In this document: positions 53,763 through 63,900 of the stretch, piece after piece | How positions within the stretch are numbered: position 1 is the stretch's first letter | Layout of the letters: the number at the start of each line of letters is the position of its first letter | Made by a program: the position numbers and the translations under genes | Notes under the pieces: model-generated | The model's database searches: none | What the model was told of the DNA's origin: nothing | Seen by the model: the letters and a program-made list of their open reading frames with translations, nothing else | Assembly: GCF_003234185.1 (NCBI RefSeq) | Contig: NZ_QKSM01000003.1 | Span: 233,615-297,614, forward strand | DNA: 64,000 bases | Direction: 5' to 3' | Source: Curtobacterium sp. MCSS17_008 | Lineage (GTDB): Bacteria; Actinomycetota; Actinomycetes; Actinomycetales; Microbacteriaceae

Positions 53763-55487
53763 ATGAGCGACGACCGCCGGCAGCAGGTCGAGGACGGCCG
53801 CACGACGCTCGGCATCGAGCTCGGCTCCACCCGCATCAAGGCCGTGCTCGTCGACGAGCAGCTCCGGCCCCTCGCGAGCGGCTCGCACGAGTGGGAGAAC
53901 GAGTACGTCGACGGCCGCTGGACCTACCCGCTGATCGCCGTCGAGACCGGGGTCCGAGCGGCCTACGCCGACCTGGTCGCCGACGTCGAGCGGCAGTACG
54001 GCGTCCGTCCGACCAGCTTCCGCGCGGCCGGTGTCTCCGCGATGATGCACGGCTACCTGGCGTTCGACGCGGACGGCGAACTGCTCGTGCCGTTCCGCAC
54101 CTGGCGCAACACCTCGACCGGCCCCGCTGCCGAGCGCCTCAGCGCCGCGCTCGACTTCAACGTGCCGCAGCGCTGGTCGGTCGCGCACCTGTACCAGGCG
54201 GTCCTCGACGACGAGCCCCACGTCGCCCAGCTCGCCGGCATCACCACCCTCGCCGGCTACGTGCACCGGATGCTCACCGGCCGCGACGTCCTCGGCGTCG
54301 GCGACGCGAGCGGCATGTTCCCGATCGAGTCCGGCCCGGTCGAGAGCGCCCCGGGCGAGCCCGGTCGCCGCGATTACGACGCCGCCATGCTCGCCACCGC
54401 GCAGGAGCTGCTCGGCGAGCACGTCCCCGACCTCCGCGCCCTGCTGCCCGAGGTGCTCGTCGCGGGTGAGGACGCCGGCGCGCTCACCGCCGAGGGTGCC
54501 GCGTGGCTCGACCCGACCGGCACGCTGCGCCCCGGCGTGGCGTTCTGCCCGCCCGAGGGCGACGCCGGCACCGGCATGGTCGCCACCAACGCCGTCGCCC
54601 CGCGCACCGGCAACGTCAGCGTCGGCACGAGCATCTTCGCGATGGTCGTGCTCGAGCGGGCACTGTCCAGCGCGCACGAGGAGCTCGACGTCGTCACCAC
54701 CCCGAGCGGCGACGCCGTGGCGATGGTGCACTGCAACAACGGCGCGAGCGAGATCGCCGCGTGGGCCCGGGTGTTCGGCCGGTTCGCCGACGCGACGAGC
54801 GAACGGACCGGCGGCGCCGCCGTGGGCATCGACGACGTCTACGCCACGCTCCTGACCGAGGCCGCCGATGCCGACCCGGACGCGGGCGGGCTCCTTTCCT
54901 TCAACTACCTCGCCGGCGAACCCGTCACGGGCGTCGAGGACGGCCGCCCCCTGCTGCTCCGCACGCCCGGGGCCCGCTTCACGCTCGGCAACCTGGTCCG
55001 CTCGGAGGTGCACGGCGCCTTCGCGACGCTCGCCATCGGCATGGACGTCCTGCACGGCGAGCACGTCGCGGTCGACCGGATGACCGCGCACGGCGGGCTG
55101 TTCCGGACACCGGGCGCCCCGCAGCGCCTGCTGGCAGCCGCGCTCCGTGTCCCGGTCGCCCTCGAGGAGACCGCGGGCGAGGGCGGCGCCTGGGGGATCG
55201 CGGTCCTCGCGGCGTACCTGGAGCACACCGACCGGCCGCTCGAGGACTTCCTCGCCGACACCGTCTTCCGCGGCGACGCGGTGCACGTGGCCGAGCCCGA
55301 GCAGCGCGACGTCGACGGCTTTCAGGACTACCTCGCCCGCTACCGCGCCGCCCTGCCCGTGCAGGACGTGGCGGCAGCGGCGACGCGTACCGGCGCGACG
55401 GCGGACCAGGACGCACCGACCGACCAGGGCGAGCCGACCGACGTGGTCGAGGCGCGCCTCCAGACCGAGCAGGAGCCGATCCGATGA
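53763..55487 (+). CDS. araB: ribulokinase
   Basis: 574 residues from ATG 53763 with GGGAGGA upstream. FGGY kinase fold: [23 protein letters not shown] at the start, [51 protein letters not shown] and [15 protein letters not shown] at the ATP-binding end. Phosphorylates L-ribulose to L-ribulose 5-phosphate. The length and the order araB-araD-araA with ATGA overlaps indicate ribulokinase rather than xylulokinase. The last 35 residues are polar and variable. Confidence 0.93.
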   Translation: MSDDRRQQVEDGRTTLGIELGSTRIKAVLVDEQLRPLASGSHEWENEYVDGRWTYPLIAVETGVRAAYADLVADVERQYGVRPTSFRAAGVSAMMHGYLAFDADGELLVPFRTWRNTSTGPAAERLSAALDFNVPQRWSVAHLYQAVLDDEPHVAQLAGITTLAGYVHRMLTGRDVLGVGDASGMFPIESGPVESAPGEPGRRDYDAAMLATAQELLGEHVPDLRALLPEVLVAGEDAGALTAEGAAWLDPTGTLRPGVAFCPPEGDAGTGMVATNAVAPRTGNVSVGTSIFAMVVLERALSSAHEELDVVTTPSGDAVAMVHCNNGASEIAAWARVFGRFADATSERTGGAAVGIDDVYATLLTEAADADPDAGGLLSFNYLAGEPVTGVEDGRPLLLRTPGARFTLGNLVRSEVHGAFATLAIGMDVLHGEHVAVDRMTAHGGLFRTPGAPQRLLAAALRVPVALEETAGEGGAWGIAVLAAYLEHTDRPLEDFLADTVFRGDAVHVAEPEQRDVDGFQDYLARYRAALPVQDVAAAATRTGATADQDAPTDQGEPTDVVEARLQTEQEPIR

Positions 55488-56203
55488 CCGACCCGAGCCA
55501 GCAGCCCGACCAGGCGATCCAGGAGGCGGTGGCCGCCGCGCGCGAGCGCGTCGCGCGCCTGCACGGCGAGCTCGTCCGCTACGGGCTCGTCATCTGGACC
55601 GGCGGCAACGTGTCCGAGCGGGTCCCCGGCACCGACCTGTTCGTCATCAAGCCGTCCGGCGTGGCCAGCGACGACCTGACGCCGGAGAACCAGGTGGTCT
55701 GCACCCTCGACGGTGTGCCCGCCGACGGGTGGGGCAACGCGCACGGACCGTCGTCCGACACCGCGGCGCACGCCTTCGTCTACCGGAACATGCCCGAGGT
55801 CGGCGGCGTCGTGCACACGCACTCGACGTACGCCACGGCGTGGGCCGCCCGCGCCGAGGAGATCCCGTGCGTCATCACGGCGATGGCGGACGAGTTCGGC
55901 GGCCCGATCCCGGTCGGTCCGTTCGCGATCATCGGCGACGACTCGATCGGCCGCGGCATCGTCGACACCCTCGCCGGTCACCGGAGCCGCGCCGTGCTCA
56001 TGCAGAACCACGGCGTCTTCACGATCGGCAAGGACGCGAAGGACGCCGTCAAGGCGGCGGTGATGTGCGAGGACGTCGCACGCACCGTGCACATCGCGAA
56101 GCAGGGCGGCGAGCTCGTGCCGATCGCCCCCGACGACATCGACCGACTCTTCGACCGCTACCAGAACGTCTACGGACAGAACCCCGAAGGAGCCATGCGA
56201 TGA
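55484..56203 (+). CDS. araD: L-ribulose-5-phosphate 4-epimerase
   Basis: 239 residues; the ATG overlaps the araB stop (ATGA). Class II aldolase fold: [37 protein letters not shown] with zinc ligands H111 and H113, and [21 protein letters not shown]. Converts L-ribulose 5-phosphate to D-xylulose 5-phosphate, entering the pentose phosphate pathway. Confidence 0.95.
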   Translation: MTDPSQQPDQAIQEAVAAARERVARLHGELVRYGLVIWTGGNVSERVPGTDLFVIKPSGVASDDLTPENQVVCTLDGVPADGWGNAHGPSSDTAAHAFVYRNMPEVGGVVHTHSTYATAWAARAEEIPCVITAMADEFGGPIPVGPFAIIGDDSIGRGIVDTLAGHRSRAVLMQNHGVFTIGKDAKDAVKAAVMCEDVARTVHIAKQGGELVPIAPDDIDRLFDRYQNVYGQNPEGAMR

Positions 56204-57723
56204 CGCAGGTGAACCCCCAGGCCACCCTCGACAGCTACGAGGTGTGGTTCCTCACCGGGTCGCAGGGCCTGTACGGCGAGGAGACGCTGCGCCAGGTCGA
56301 GGAGCAGTCGCGTGCCGTGCACGAGTCGCTCGCCGGCGCGCTCCCCGTGAAGCTCGTCTGGAAGCCGGTGCTCAAGGACGCCGACGGCATCCGCCGCGCG
56401 CTCATCGAGGCCAGCGCCGACGACAAGGTCATCGGGGTAACGACGTGGATGCACACGTTCAGCCCCGCGAAGATGTGGATCGGCGGGCTGCAGGCGCTGA
56501 CGAAGCCGCTGCTGCACCTGCACACCCAGGCGAACGTCGCGCTGCCGTGGGGCGACATCGACTTCGACTTCATGAACCTCAACCAGGCCGCGCACGGCGA
56601 CCGCGAGTTCGGGTACGCCCTGGCGCGCCTCGGTGTCCGGCACGCGACCGCCGTCGGGCACGTCTCCGACCCGCGCGTGCAGCAGCGGGTGTCCGACTGG
56701 ACCCGTGCCGCCGCCGGTGCGGCCGCCGTGCGTGAGCTCAAGCTGACGCGCTTCGGCGACAACATGCGCTACGTCGCCGTCACCGAGGGCGACAAGACCG
56801 AGGCGGAGATCGAGCTCGGCGTGCAGGTGAACACCTGGGCGGTCAACGAGCTCGCCGCCGCGGTGGAGTCGGCCGAAGCCGACACGGCAGCGATCGACGC
56901 GCTCGTCGCCGAGTACGACCGGTCCTACGACCTGGTGCCGGAGCTGCAGGACGGCGGCGACCGTCGCCAGGCGCTCCGCGACGGTGCCGCGATCGAGCTC
57001 GGCCTCCGCGCGCTCCTGTCGCAGAACGGTTCGGCCGCGTTCACGACGAACTTCGAGGACCTCGGCACGCTCAAGCAGCTGCCCGGCCTCGCGGTGCAGC
57101 GGCTCATGGCCGACGGGTACGGCTTCGGCGCCGAGGGCGACTGGAAGACCGCCGTCCTCGTCCGCGCGATGAACGTCGCGGGCGCGGGCCTGCCCGGTGG
57201 TGCCTCGCTCATGGAGGACTACACGTACGACCTCACCCCGGGCGCCGAGAAGATCCTCGGCGCGCACATGCTCGAGGTCTCGCCGACGCTCACCACGACG
57301 AAGCCGACGCTGGAGATCCACCCGCTCGGCATCGGCGGCAAGGACGACCCGGTCCGCCTGGTGTTCACCGCCGACGCGGGCGAGGCCGTCGTCGTCGCCC
57401 TGTCGGACACCCGCGACGGCTTCCGCCTCACCGCGAACGTCGTCGACGTCGTGCCGCCCACCGAGGCCCTGCCGAAGCTCCCCGTCGGCCGCGCCGTCTG
57501 GGAGCCGCGGCCGTCCTTCCCCGTCGCAGCGGAGGCCTGGCTCACCGCCGGCGCCGCCCACCACACCGTCATGACGACCGCCGTCGGCCTGCAGGTCGTC
57601 GAGGACCTCGCGACCATGGTCGGCACCGAGTTCCTCGTCATCGACGAGCACACCACGGCCCGCGGCTTCCGCGACGAGCTGCGCCTGCAGCAGGCGTGGC
57701 ACCGTCTCGACCGCGGGTTCTAG
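56200..57723 (+). CDS. araA: L-arabinose isomerase
   Basis: 507 residues; the ATG overlaps the araD stop (ATGA), with AAGGAG upstream. Characteristic segments: [88 protein letters not shown] and [15 protein letters not shown]. The Mn-binding Glu/His residues lie in the last two segments and nearby. Converts L-arabinose to L-ribulose. All three catabolic enzymes are thus one transcription unit. Confidence 0.96.
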   Translation: MTQVNPQATLDSYEVWFLTGSQGLYGEETLRQVEEQSRAVHESLAGALPVKLVWKPVLKDADGIRRALIEASADDKVIGVTTWMHTFSPAKMWIGGLQALTKPLLHLHTQANVALPWGDIDFDFMNLNQAAHGDREFGYALARLGVRHATAVGHVSDPRVQQRVSDWTRAAAGAAAVRELKLTRFGDNMRYVAVTEGDKTEAEIELGVQVNTWAVNELAAAVESAEADTAAIDALVAEYDRSYDLVPELQDGGDRRQALRDGAAIELGLRALLSQNGSAAFTTNFEDLGTLKQLPGLAVQRLMADGYGFGAEGDWKTAVLVRAMNVAGAGLPGGASLMEDYTYDLTPGAEKILGAHMLEVSPTLTTTKPTLEIHPLGIGGKDDPVRLVFTADAGEAVVVALSDTRDGFRLTANVVDVVPPTEALPKLPVGRAVWEPRPSFPVAAEAWLTAGAAHHTVMTTAVGLQVVEDLATMVGTEFLVIDEHTTARGFRDELRLQQAWHRLDRGF

Positions 57724-57727
57724 GGCC

Positions 57728-58993
57728 GTGACCGTGGCCGCGACGACCCGCACCAACTGGGCGGGGAACGTCACCTACCGCGCCTCCGCGCTGGCCCGCC
57801 CCACCTCGGTGGCGGACCTGCAGCAGCTCGTCGCGGCCACGCCGCGCCTGACGGCGCTCGGCTCGACGCACTCGTTCAACGAGATCGCCGACACCGACGC
57901 CGTCCAGGTCACGCTCACCGACATGCCGCCGGTGGTCGACGTCGACACCGACCGCCGCGTGGTCCGGGTCGCCGCCGGCATGACGCACGCGCGGGTGGCG
58001 TCCGGACTGGAGGCCCGTGGCTGGGCACTCGCGAACCTCGCCTCCCTGCCGCACATCTCGGTCGCCGGAGCCGTCGCCACCGGCACGCACGGCTCCGGCG
58101 TCCGCAACCCGTCGCTCGCGCAGGCGGTGGTCGGCCTCGAGGTCGTGCGCGCCTCCGGGTCGCTCGACCGGGTCGACGCGTCGACCCCGGACGGTGCCCT
58201 CGACGCGCACCGGGTGGCGCTGGGCGCGCTCGGGGTCGTCACGGCCGTCGAGCTCGCGATCGAGCCGACGTTCCGGGTCGCCACGACCGTGCACCTCGAC
58301 CTGCCGTGGGACGCCGTGCTCGCGCACTTCGACGCGGTGATGTCCGACGCGTACTCGGTGTCGCTGTTCACCTCGTTCGACGACCGCGGCGCCCGTCAGG
58401 TCTGGACGAAGCACCGCGTGGACGATCCCGCACCGGCGGTCGACCTCGTCGCGCTCGGCGCCCGCCGTGCCGACGGTCCGGTGCACCCGGGGGAGAACGA
58501 CCCCGCGGGCGTCACCGAGCAGGGCGGCGTGCCCGGGCCGTGGGCCGAGCGGTTGCCGCACTTCCGGTCCTCGTTCACGCCGTCCACCGGCGCGGAGATC
58601 CAGGCGGAGTACCTGATCCCCGCGGCGCACGCCGGGGCCGCGCTCGAGGCGCTCCGACCGCTGGAGCCGCTGTTCCGGCCGATCCTCATCGCGGCCGAGG
58701 TCCGGACGATCGCCGCCGACACCGCGTGGCTCGCGCCGTCGTCGGAGCGGCAGTCGGTGGGGGTGCACTTCACCTTCCGTCGGGACGCCGCGGCCGTCGC
58801 AGCGGCGGTGGAGCGGATCGAGGAGGTCCTCGCACCCTTCGACCCCCGCCCGCACTGGGGCAAGGTGTCGGCGGCCGGGGTCGACCGGCTCCACGAGGCC
58901 TACCCGCGGCTCGACGACTTCGCTGCGCTCGCGCGGGACCTCGACCCGGCCGGGCGGTTCCGCAACGCGTTCCTGGCGCGCGTGCTCTCCTGA
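57728..58993 (+). CDS. FAD-linked alditol / sugar-1,4-lactone oxidase
   Basis: 421 residues from GTG 57728, 4 nt after the araA stop. FAD_binding_4 domain with ALGSTHSFNEIADT, where H48 is in the position covalently linked to FAD in alditol oxidase. Then LASLPHISVAGAVATGTHGSGVRN and a C-terminal ALO domain (VGVHFTFRRDAAAVAAAVERIEEVLAPFDPRPHWGKV). Related enzymes oxidise xylitol, sorbitol or aldono-lactones with oxygen. In the ara operon it might act on arabinitol or another polyol; this is inference from position. Confidence 0.9.
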   Translation: MTVAATTRTNWAGNVTYRASALARPTSVADLQQLVAATPRLTALGSTHSFNEIADTDAVQVTLTDMPPVVDVDTDRRVVRVAAGMTHARVASGLEARGWALANLASLPHISVAGAVATGTHGSGVRNPSLAQAVVGLEVVRASGSLDRVDASTPDGALDAHRVALGALGVVTAVELAIEPTFRVATTVHLDLPWDAVLAHFDAVMSDAYSVSLFTSFDDRGARQVWTKHRVDDPAPAVDLVALGARRADGPVHPGENDPAGVTEQGGVPGPWAERLPHFRSSFTPSTGAEIQAEYLIPAAHAGAALEALRPLEPLFRPILIAAEVRTIAADTAWLAPSSERQSVGVHFTFRRDAAAVAAAVERIEEVLAPFDPRPHWGKVSAAGVDRLHEAYPRLDDFAALARDLDPAGRFRNAFLARVLS

Positions 58994-59095
58994 CCGCGGA
59001 TCCGGCGTCGGTTCCCAGCGCTCTCGCACCGGTTCGACGGGTGGCGCACTGCTCCGTCGCTGAGTGCTCACATGTGTGATCACAAAGGTTGGACC

Positions 59096-60028
59096 ATGGC
59101 GAACCTCAACCGGATCCTCGGCATGGCCTCGAAGGTCATCGACAAGCAGATGCAGAAGCAGCGCGCGCAGGGGAACGCCGCCGCTGGGAACCAGCAGTCG
59201 TCGGGTGGGACGGACTGGCGCGACATCGTCCGCACCGCTGCGGACAAGCTCACGGGCGACGACCGTTCGCGGCAGCAGCCGAATCAGCAGCAGTACGGCC
59301 AGCAGCAGGACGGCCAGCAGCAGTACGGCCAGCCGTCGTACGGCCAGTCGCAGCAGCACTCGCAGCAGTACGGCCAGCCGCAGCCGGCGCAGCAGCACCG
59401 CGGTCAGGCCGACCCGGACAAGGTCGCGCTCGCCAAGTACGACTACCTGCTCCGGACGTCGAGCCCCGACCAGCTCGAGCAGGTCCACCACGACGCCTTC
59501 GCCCGCCTCACGCCGGCGCAGCGCCAGCAGGTCCGCGACCGGCTGAACTCCGAGCTCCCGCCGCACGAGCACCTGCGTGACGACTCGTCGGGCAGCATGG
59601 CCCGGGCGATGACCCGCGGGGAGATGTCGCGCCCCGGTCTCATCCGCCGCGTCCTCGGCGGAACCCGTCGGTCCGACGGTGGTCGGGGCGGGGCCTTCGC
59701 CGGTGGTGCTGCGGTCGGTGCCGGCGCGATGGCCCTCGGCGGCCTGGCGGTGGCGGTCGCCGGTGGTGCGGTCGTCAGCGCGGCGGCCGCTCCGGTCCTC
59801 GCCGGGGCAGCGGACCTCGGTGTCGACTTCGAGGGCATCGCGTCGGGCATGGGCGACCTCGGCCTGGCGGACCTCGGCGGCGGTGTCGAGGGCTTCGCGG
59901 CCGAGGGCGAGCAGTTCCTCGGCGGGCTTGGCGAGCAGGCGAGCGGGCTGGGCGAGCAGGCGAGCGGGCTCGGCGAGCAGGCGTCGAACCTCGGCAACGA
60001 CTTCCTCGGCGGCCTGTTCGACCGCTGA
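59096..60028 (+). CDS. Gln-rich low-complexity protein with conserved actinobacterial core
   Basis: 310 residues from ATG 59096 (AAAGG 7 nt upstream); an upstream ATG at 59072 is less likely. N-terminal helix and TDWRDIVRTAADKLTGDDR, then a Gln/Tyr/Gly/Ser segment with repeated QQYGQ (about residues 63-105). A conserved helical part follows (ALAKYDYLLRTSSPDQLEQVHHDAFARLTPAQRQQVRDRLNSELPPHEHL), then a Gly/Ala-rich hydrophobic stretch, and three GLGEQAS repeats near the end. Similar proteins are sometimes labelled cation-transporting ATPase, which the sequence does not support. Function unknown. Confidence 0.75.
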   Translation: MANLNRILGMASKVIDKQMQKQRAQGNAAAGNQQSSGGTDWRDIVRTAADKLTGDDRSRQQPNQQQYGQQQDGQQQYGQPSYGQSQQHSQQYGQPQPAQQHRGQADPDKVALAKYDYLLRTSSPDQLEQVHHDAFARLTPAQRQQVRDRLNSELPPHEHLRDDSSGSMARAMTRGEMSRPGLIRRVLGGTRRSDGGRGGAFAGGAAVGAGAMALGGLAVAVAGGAVVSAAAAPVLAGAADLGVDFEGIASGMGDLGLADLGGGVEGFAAEGEQFLGGLGEQASGLGEQASGLGEQASNLGNDFLGGLFDR

Positions 60029-60046
60029 CGACGCCCGGCGGCGCGT

Positions 60047-61003
60047 TCACTCCCGGCGAGCGAGCGCGTCGCCGACGGTACTGCGGTAGTACAGCACCGC
60101 CCGGCCGTACCGCGTGCGGTTGAGCAGGCCGCCACGCTCCATCACCCGCAGGTGCTGGTTCACCGCCGACGTCGAGACGCCGAACCGCATCGCGAGGTCG
60201 GTCGACGACGTCGGCTCGCCGAGTGCGTCGAGGAGCGCGGCGCGCGTCCGGCCGAGCAGGTCCCGCACCGCACCCGCATCGGGTTGCGACGCGGTCGACC
60301 ACATCGCGCCCTGACCCCGCGCCGGGTACATCACCGTCGGCGGCAGGTCGTCGTCGATCGGGGTGGACGCCCGCACCACGAAGACCGACGGCACGAGCGT
60401 GAGCCCCTCGCCCTGCACGGGGCGGTCCCGGGCGATCGGGCTGTTCAGCCGGACGTCCAGGTGTCGTCCGTCGAACCGGACGGACTCCGACAGCCCGGAG
60501 AGCACGGCTCCGATGCCCTCGTGCGCGGCGGTGCGCCCGCGGTGGGTGACGTCGGCCTGCAGCACGCGCCGCATGCGGGGCCAGTACGGGGCGAAGCAGA
60601 TCTCCCAGGTCGTGGCGAGCGCGCGCTGCAACCGCTCGACCACGTCGGCGTGCCTCCCGACGAAGGCGTCCGGCACCGTCCCGTGCACCCGTTCGAGGTC
60701 GGTGCGCAGCCGGGCGGGTGTGATCCGTCCCAACGTCCGGAGCTCGTCGTCGAACGAGGTCAGCGGTGACTCCGGCCGCGGGTTGACGAAGTCCGCGACC
60801 CACCGGCGCTCGTCGACCAGGCCCGCCAGGACCGCGCGGTCGAGGACCGGCAGGGCTCCCGCGATGCGGTCGAGCCACGGCTGCTGCAGCGGGTAGCGCT
60901 CGGGAGCCCGGAACGCGCGGAGCCCGAGCCCGAGCTCCGACAACGGGGAGATGCCGAAGCGCACGGCCGAGACGTCACCCGGTTCCAGGCGGTAGCGGAT
61001 CAT
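60047..61003 (-). CDS. ArsR-type winged-helix regulator (DUF5937-like N-terminus)
   Basis: 318 residues from ATG 61003, 8 nt after TAGGTT (leaderless). About 220 residues of N-terminal domain (MIRYRLEPGDVSAVRFGISPLSELGLGLRAF...) precede a C-terminal winged helix: TRAALLDALGEPTSSTDLAMRFGVSTSAVNQHLRVMERGGLLNRTRYGRAVLYYRSTVGDAL. No metal-binding Cys cluster is seen. It is divergent from an MFS transporter that it likely controls. A longer open frame to 61174 is not needed. Confidence 0.85.
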   Translation of the reverse strand: MIRYRLEPGDVSAVRFGISPLSELGLGLRAFRAPERYPLQQPWLDRIAGALPVLDRAVLAGLVDERRWVADFVNPRPESPLTSFDDELRTLGRITPARLRTDLERVHGTVPDAFVGRHADVVERLQRALATTWEICFAPYWPRMRRVLQADVTHRGRTAAHEGIGAVLSGLSESVRFDGRHLDVRLNSPIARDRPVQGEGLTLVPSVFVVRASTPIDDDLPPTVMYPARGQGAMWSTASQPDAGAVRDLLGRTRAALLDALGEPTSSTDLAMRFGVSTSAVNQHLRVMERGGLLNRTRYGRAVLYYRSTVGDALARRE

Positions 61004-61006
61004 GAA

Positions 61007-61059
61007 GCCAGAACCTACATCTGTTCGTCCTGGTCCGCGGCGCTGCCAGAACTGCATCG
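61007..61059. promoter_or_regulatory. divergent ArsR/MFS promoter with direct repeats
   Basis: GCCAGAACCTACATC (from 61007) and GCCAGAACTGCATC (from 61045) are direct repeats 38 bp apart. The first contains the regulator's -10 TAGGTT (61017-61012); the second runs up to the MFS start codon. Likely binding sites of the ArsR-type protein. Confidence 0.5.
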
Positions 61060-62339
61060 TGAGCACCACCGAGCAGCAGGTCACGATCCGCACCCTCGTC
61101 CGCCGGGACACCACGCTGCGACGGCTCCTCACGGTCACGCTCGTCGACACCCTCGGCCGCGGCGCGTTCTTCACCCTGACGTCCCTCTACCTCATCACGA
61201 TCGTGGGCATCCCCGCCGTCGCGGTCGGCCTCGGCCTGACGGTGGCCGGCGCGGTCGGGGTCGTGTCCTCGCTGACGTTCGGGCACCTCGCCGACCGGTT
61301 CAGCGCGCGGCGCATGCTCGTCTGGCTGCACGTCGTCCAGGGGCTCGCCCTCGTCGCCTACGTGCTCGTCCAGGACCTCACGACCCTGATCGTCACCGCA
61401 TCGGTCGTCACGCTCGCACAGCAGGGCGGCGGGTCGGTCCGGAGCGCCGCCATCGGTCGGGCGTTCCCGGGGTCCGAGCGCGTCCGCGTGCGCGCGACGA
61501 TGCGGACCGTCACGAACGTCGGCATCGGCATCGGGACGGCGCTCGCCGCGATCCCGCTGGCGATCGGCACCGGTGAGGCGTACCGGGTGACGATGGTGGT
61601 GTCCGGGTTGCTCTTCGTCTCCTCGGCGTTCCTCGTCGCCGGGCTCTCGCCGTCCCGCATCGACCCCGCGCCGGCCGACCGGACCGACACCGGCACGATC
61701 CTGCGTCGCGAGCTCACCGGCCGGAGCCCGTACCGGGACGTCCGGTTCCTCACGGTCGCCGCGCTGACGGGTGTGTTCGGCATGCAGTTCGGCGTGTTCG
61801 AGATCGCGGTCCCGCTCTGGGTGGTGCAGCACACGGTCGCGCCGGACGTCCTGGTCTCGCCGCTCCTGCTCGTGAACACCGTGGTGGTCGTCCTGCTCCA
61901 GGTCCGGATGAGCCGGGGGACCGACACCGTCGCCGGCGCCGCCCGGGTGATGCGGCGCGCCGGGTGGGTGATGGCGCTCGCGTGCGGGCTGTGGGCAGCC
62001 GCGGGCTGGATCCGTGGCGACGACTGGGTCCCGGCGGCGATCGCGACCGCGGTGCTCGTCGGGGCGGCGATCGCGCACACGCTCGCCGAGATCACCTCGA
62101 GTGCCGCCGGGTGGGCGCTGAGCTTCGAGCTGGCACCGGCGGATCGCATCGGCGCCTACCAGGGGGTGTACGGCACCGGGTACGCCGTCGCGGCGATGGT
62201 CGCCCCCGCCGTGGTGACGCTCACGGCGATCGACCTCGGCACCCCGGGCTGGGCGGTCCTCGCGGTCGTGTTCCTGGCCGCGGCCCTCGGCGTCTCGGCG
62301 ATCGCCGGGCGCGTGGCGCGCACGTCGGCACCGGCCTGA
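61059..62339 (+). CDS. MFS transporter
   Basis: 426 residues from GTG 61059, 12 predicted membrane helices. Motif A-like FGHLADRFSARRMLVWLHVVQG between helices 2 and 3 identifies the major facilitator superfamily; the second half begins near residue 225 (PYRDVRFLTVAALTGVFGMQFGVFEIAVPLWVV). Drug or metabolite exporter; substrate unknown. Regulated by the divergent ArsR-type gene. Confidence 0.9.
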   Translation: MSTTEQQVTIRTLVRRDTTLRRLLTVTLVDTLGRGAFFTLTSLYLITIVGIPAVAVGLGLTVAGAVGVVSSLTFGHLADRFSARRMLVWLHVVQGLALVAYVLVQDLTTLIVTASVVTLAQQGGGSVRSAAIGRAFPGSERVRVRATMRTVTNVGIGIGTALAAIPLAIGTGEAYRVTMVVSGLLFVSSAFLVAGLSPSRIDPAPADRTDTGTILRRELTGRSPYRDVRFLTVAALTGVFGMQFGVFEIAVPLWVVQHTVAPDVLVSPLLLVNTVVVVLLQVRMSRGTDTVAGAARVMRRAGWVMALACGLWAAAGWIRGDDWVPAAIATAVLVGAAIAHTLAEITSSAAGWALSFELAPADRIGAYQGVYGTGYAVAAMVAPAVVTLTAIDLGTPGWAVLAVVFLAAALGVSAIAGRVARTSAPA

Positions 62340-62367
62340 CCGAGGCGCGCACGCGCCTCCCGGCCGC

Positions 62368-62469
62368 CTACCGCCCGAAGGGGTGGGAGGCGCCGTCGTC
62401 CATCCGCTCCAGGACGGCGACCGCCCGGCGGGCCCGCCGCACCGAGTCGGCGAGCCCGTCGTCGGACAT
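62368..62469 (-). CDS. 33-residue peptide coupled to the Eis-like gene
   Basis: The ATG at 62469 overlaps the stop of the upstream acetyltransferase gene as TGATG. The frame encodes MSDDGLADSVRRARRAVAVL, then ERMDDGASHPFGR, and stops at TAG. The middle is a clear amphipathic helix. Not recognised. The tight overlap suggests real translation by termination-reinitiation, but no comparison was possible. Confidence 0.45.
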   Translation of the reverse strand: MSDDGLADSVRRARRAVAVLERMDDGASHPFGR

Positions 62470-63785
62470 CAGAAGTACGTGATGCCGTGCGGCGTGCGGG
62501 CCGGGGTGAGCATCGCGCGGAACAGCGCCGGCGCTGCCGGGTCCACCGCGCGCACGAGGCCGGCAGCCGCGAGGGTGACCGGTGACACCGAGCCGATGAG
62601 CACCGCACCGAGGTCCGCCACGTCCAGCCGCAGGTCGGCCTCGCCGGAGTCGTCCCCCGACGTGCGCGTCACCGTGCCCTGCCCGTCGACCACGTCCAGG
62701 CGGTAGGTGCCCGCGGCGAAGCCCATCGCGTCGGTGACCGCGAGCACGATCGACCCGTCGACCGCGTACGGCCGCGAGGTCAGCACCGCCGGTACGTCGA
62801 GCACCCGCAGCCAGACGTGGTCCTCCTCGTGCTCGACGTCGTACGCGCGGTTGTCACCGAGCGCCGCGACGATCGGGTCGTCGAGGCGCGAGCGGTTGTA
62901 CGCGACCACGTCGTTCAGGTCGATCGAGAGCAGGAACTCCCACAGCGACAGGTAGGCCGCGTCGGTGGCGTACACGAGGTCGACGACCTCGAGCACGGTC
63001 TCGCCCTTGCCCTCCTTCACCCGCCAGGTCACGTAGCCGTCGACCTCGTCGGAGTCCTCGGGGCGGTGCACGGCGGCGCGGACGTCCTTCGCCGGCTGGC
63101 CGTCGCCGTTCCGCAGCCCGAACACGATCGGCCAGGTGCCGGTGTTCCGCACCATCGACCCGGGGGTCCGGGCGTCGAACCGGTCGAACACCGCGCGGCC
63201 GGTACCGGCGGCGAGCCACTCGGGTGTGACGACGGCGACCGTGCCCGTGGTCGGTGCGAGCAGGGGCAGCGCCCGCTCGCGACGGACCCGCACCGCACGC
63301 TCACGGATGGCGCAGCCGAAGCCGAAGCGACGGTAGATCGTGCCCTCGGAGGCGGTGAGCGACGCGACGGCGTACCCCTCGGCGACGCCGCGCTCGAGCG
63401 CGTGGGTCATCATCCGGCGCAGGATCCCGCGCCGGCGCTCGGTCGGACGCACGGTCACGGCGGAGATCGCCTGCGTGTCGATGGCTGCGCCGTCACCCCA
63501 GGTCAGCCGCTTGCGGAACCAGGTGAAGGTGCCGGCCGGCCAGGTCTCGTCCACGGAGCCCGGGAACGGGTCACGCAGGTACACGCCGAGGAACGTCTCC
63601 TGGTCCGCGACGAAGTGCGACGCCATGCGCGCCACACCTTCGGCGTCGGGGTGGGGCTCGTGGAACCCGAGCCCGACGGCGCGCATCCACGCCTCGGTCT
63701 CCGGCGTCGGTGCCCCCTGGTCGTCGGTCGTCGGAGCGAACTCGCGGAGGTCGTACCGGTCGTCGAACGCATCGTTGCTGGCCAC
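62469..63785 (-). CDS. Eis-like GNAT N-acetyltransferase
   Basis: 438 residues from GTG 63785, 6 nt after TAGGGT (leaderless). Layout of the Eis family: an N-terminal GNAT domain (AISAVTVRPTERRRGILRRMMTHALERGVAEGYAVASLTASEGTIYRRFGFG; acetyl-CoA loop RRRGIL), a second GNAT-like domain, and a C-terminal sterol-carrier-like domain ending in ...TPHGITYF. The free C-terminal carboxylate is catalytic in Eis. Eis proteins acetylate aminoglycosides and other amines, so low-level resistance is possible. Confidence 0.9.
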   Translation of the reverse strand: MASNDAFDDRYDLREFAPTTDDQGAPTPETEAWMRAVGLGFHEPHPDAEGVARMASHFVADQETFLGVYLRDPFPGSVDETWPAGTFTWFRKRLTWGDGAAIDTQAISAVTVRPTERRRGILRRMMTHALERGVAEGYAVASLTASEGTIYRRFGFGCAIRERAVRVRRERALPLLAPTTGTVAVVTPEWLAAGTGRAVFDRFDARTPGSMVRNTGTWPIVFGLRNGDGQPAKDVRAAVHRPEDSDEVDGYVTWRVKEGKGETVLEVVDLVYATDAAYLSLWEFLLSIDLNDVVAYNRSRLDDPIVAALGDNRAYDVEHEEDHVWLRVLDVPAVLTSRPYAVDGSIVLAVTDAMGFAAGTYRLDVVDGQGTVTRTSGDDSGEADLRLDVADLGAVLIGSVSPVTLAAAGLVRAVDPAAPALFRAMLTPARTPHGITYF

Positions 63786-63900
63786 GAGCCGACCCTACCG
63801 GTGCGTCGCGCGCGGGCGCCTCCCTCCTGCGACGGAGCAGGGACCGTCGGGTGGACGGTGCCGACCCGACCCCGTCGGCCCGGCCGACACTGACCGGCCG

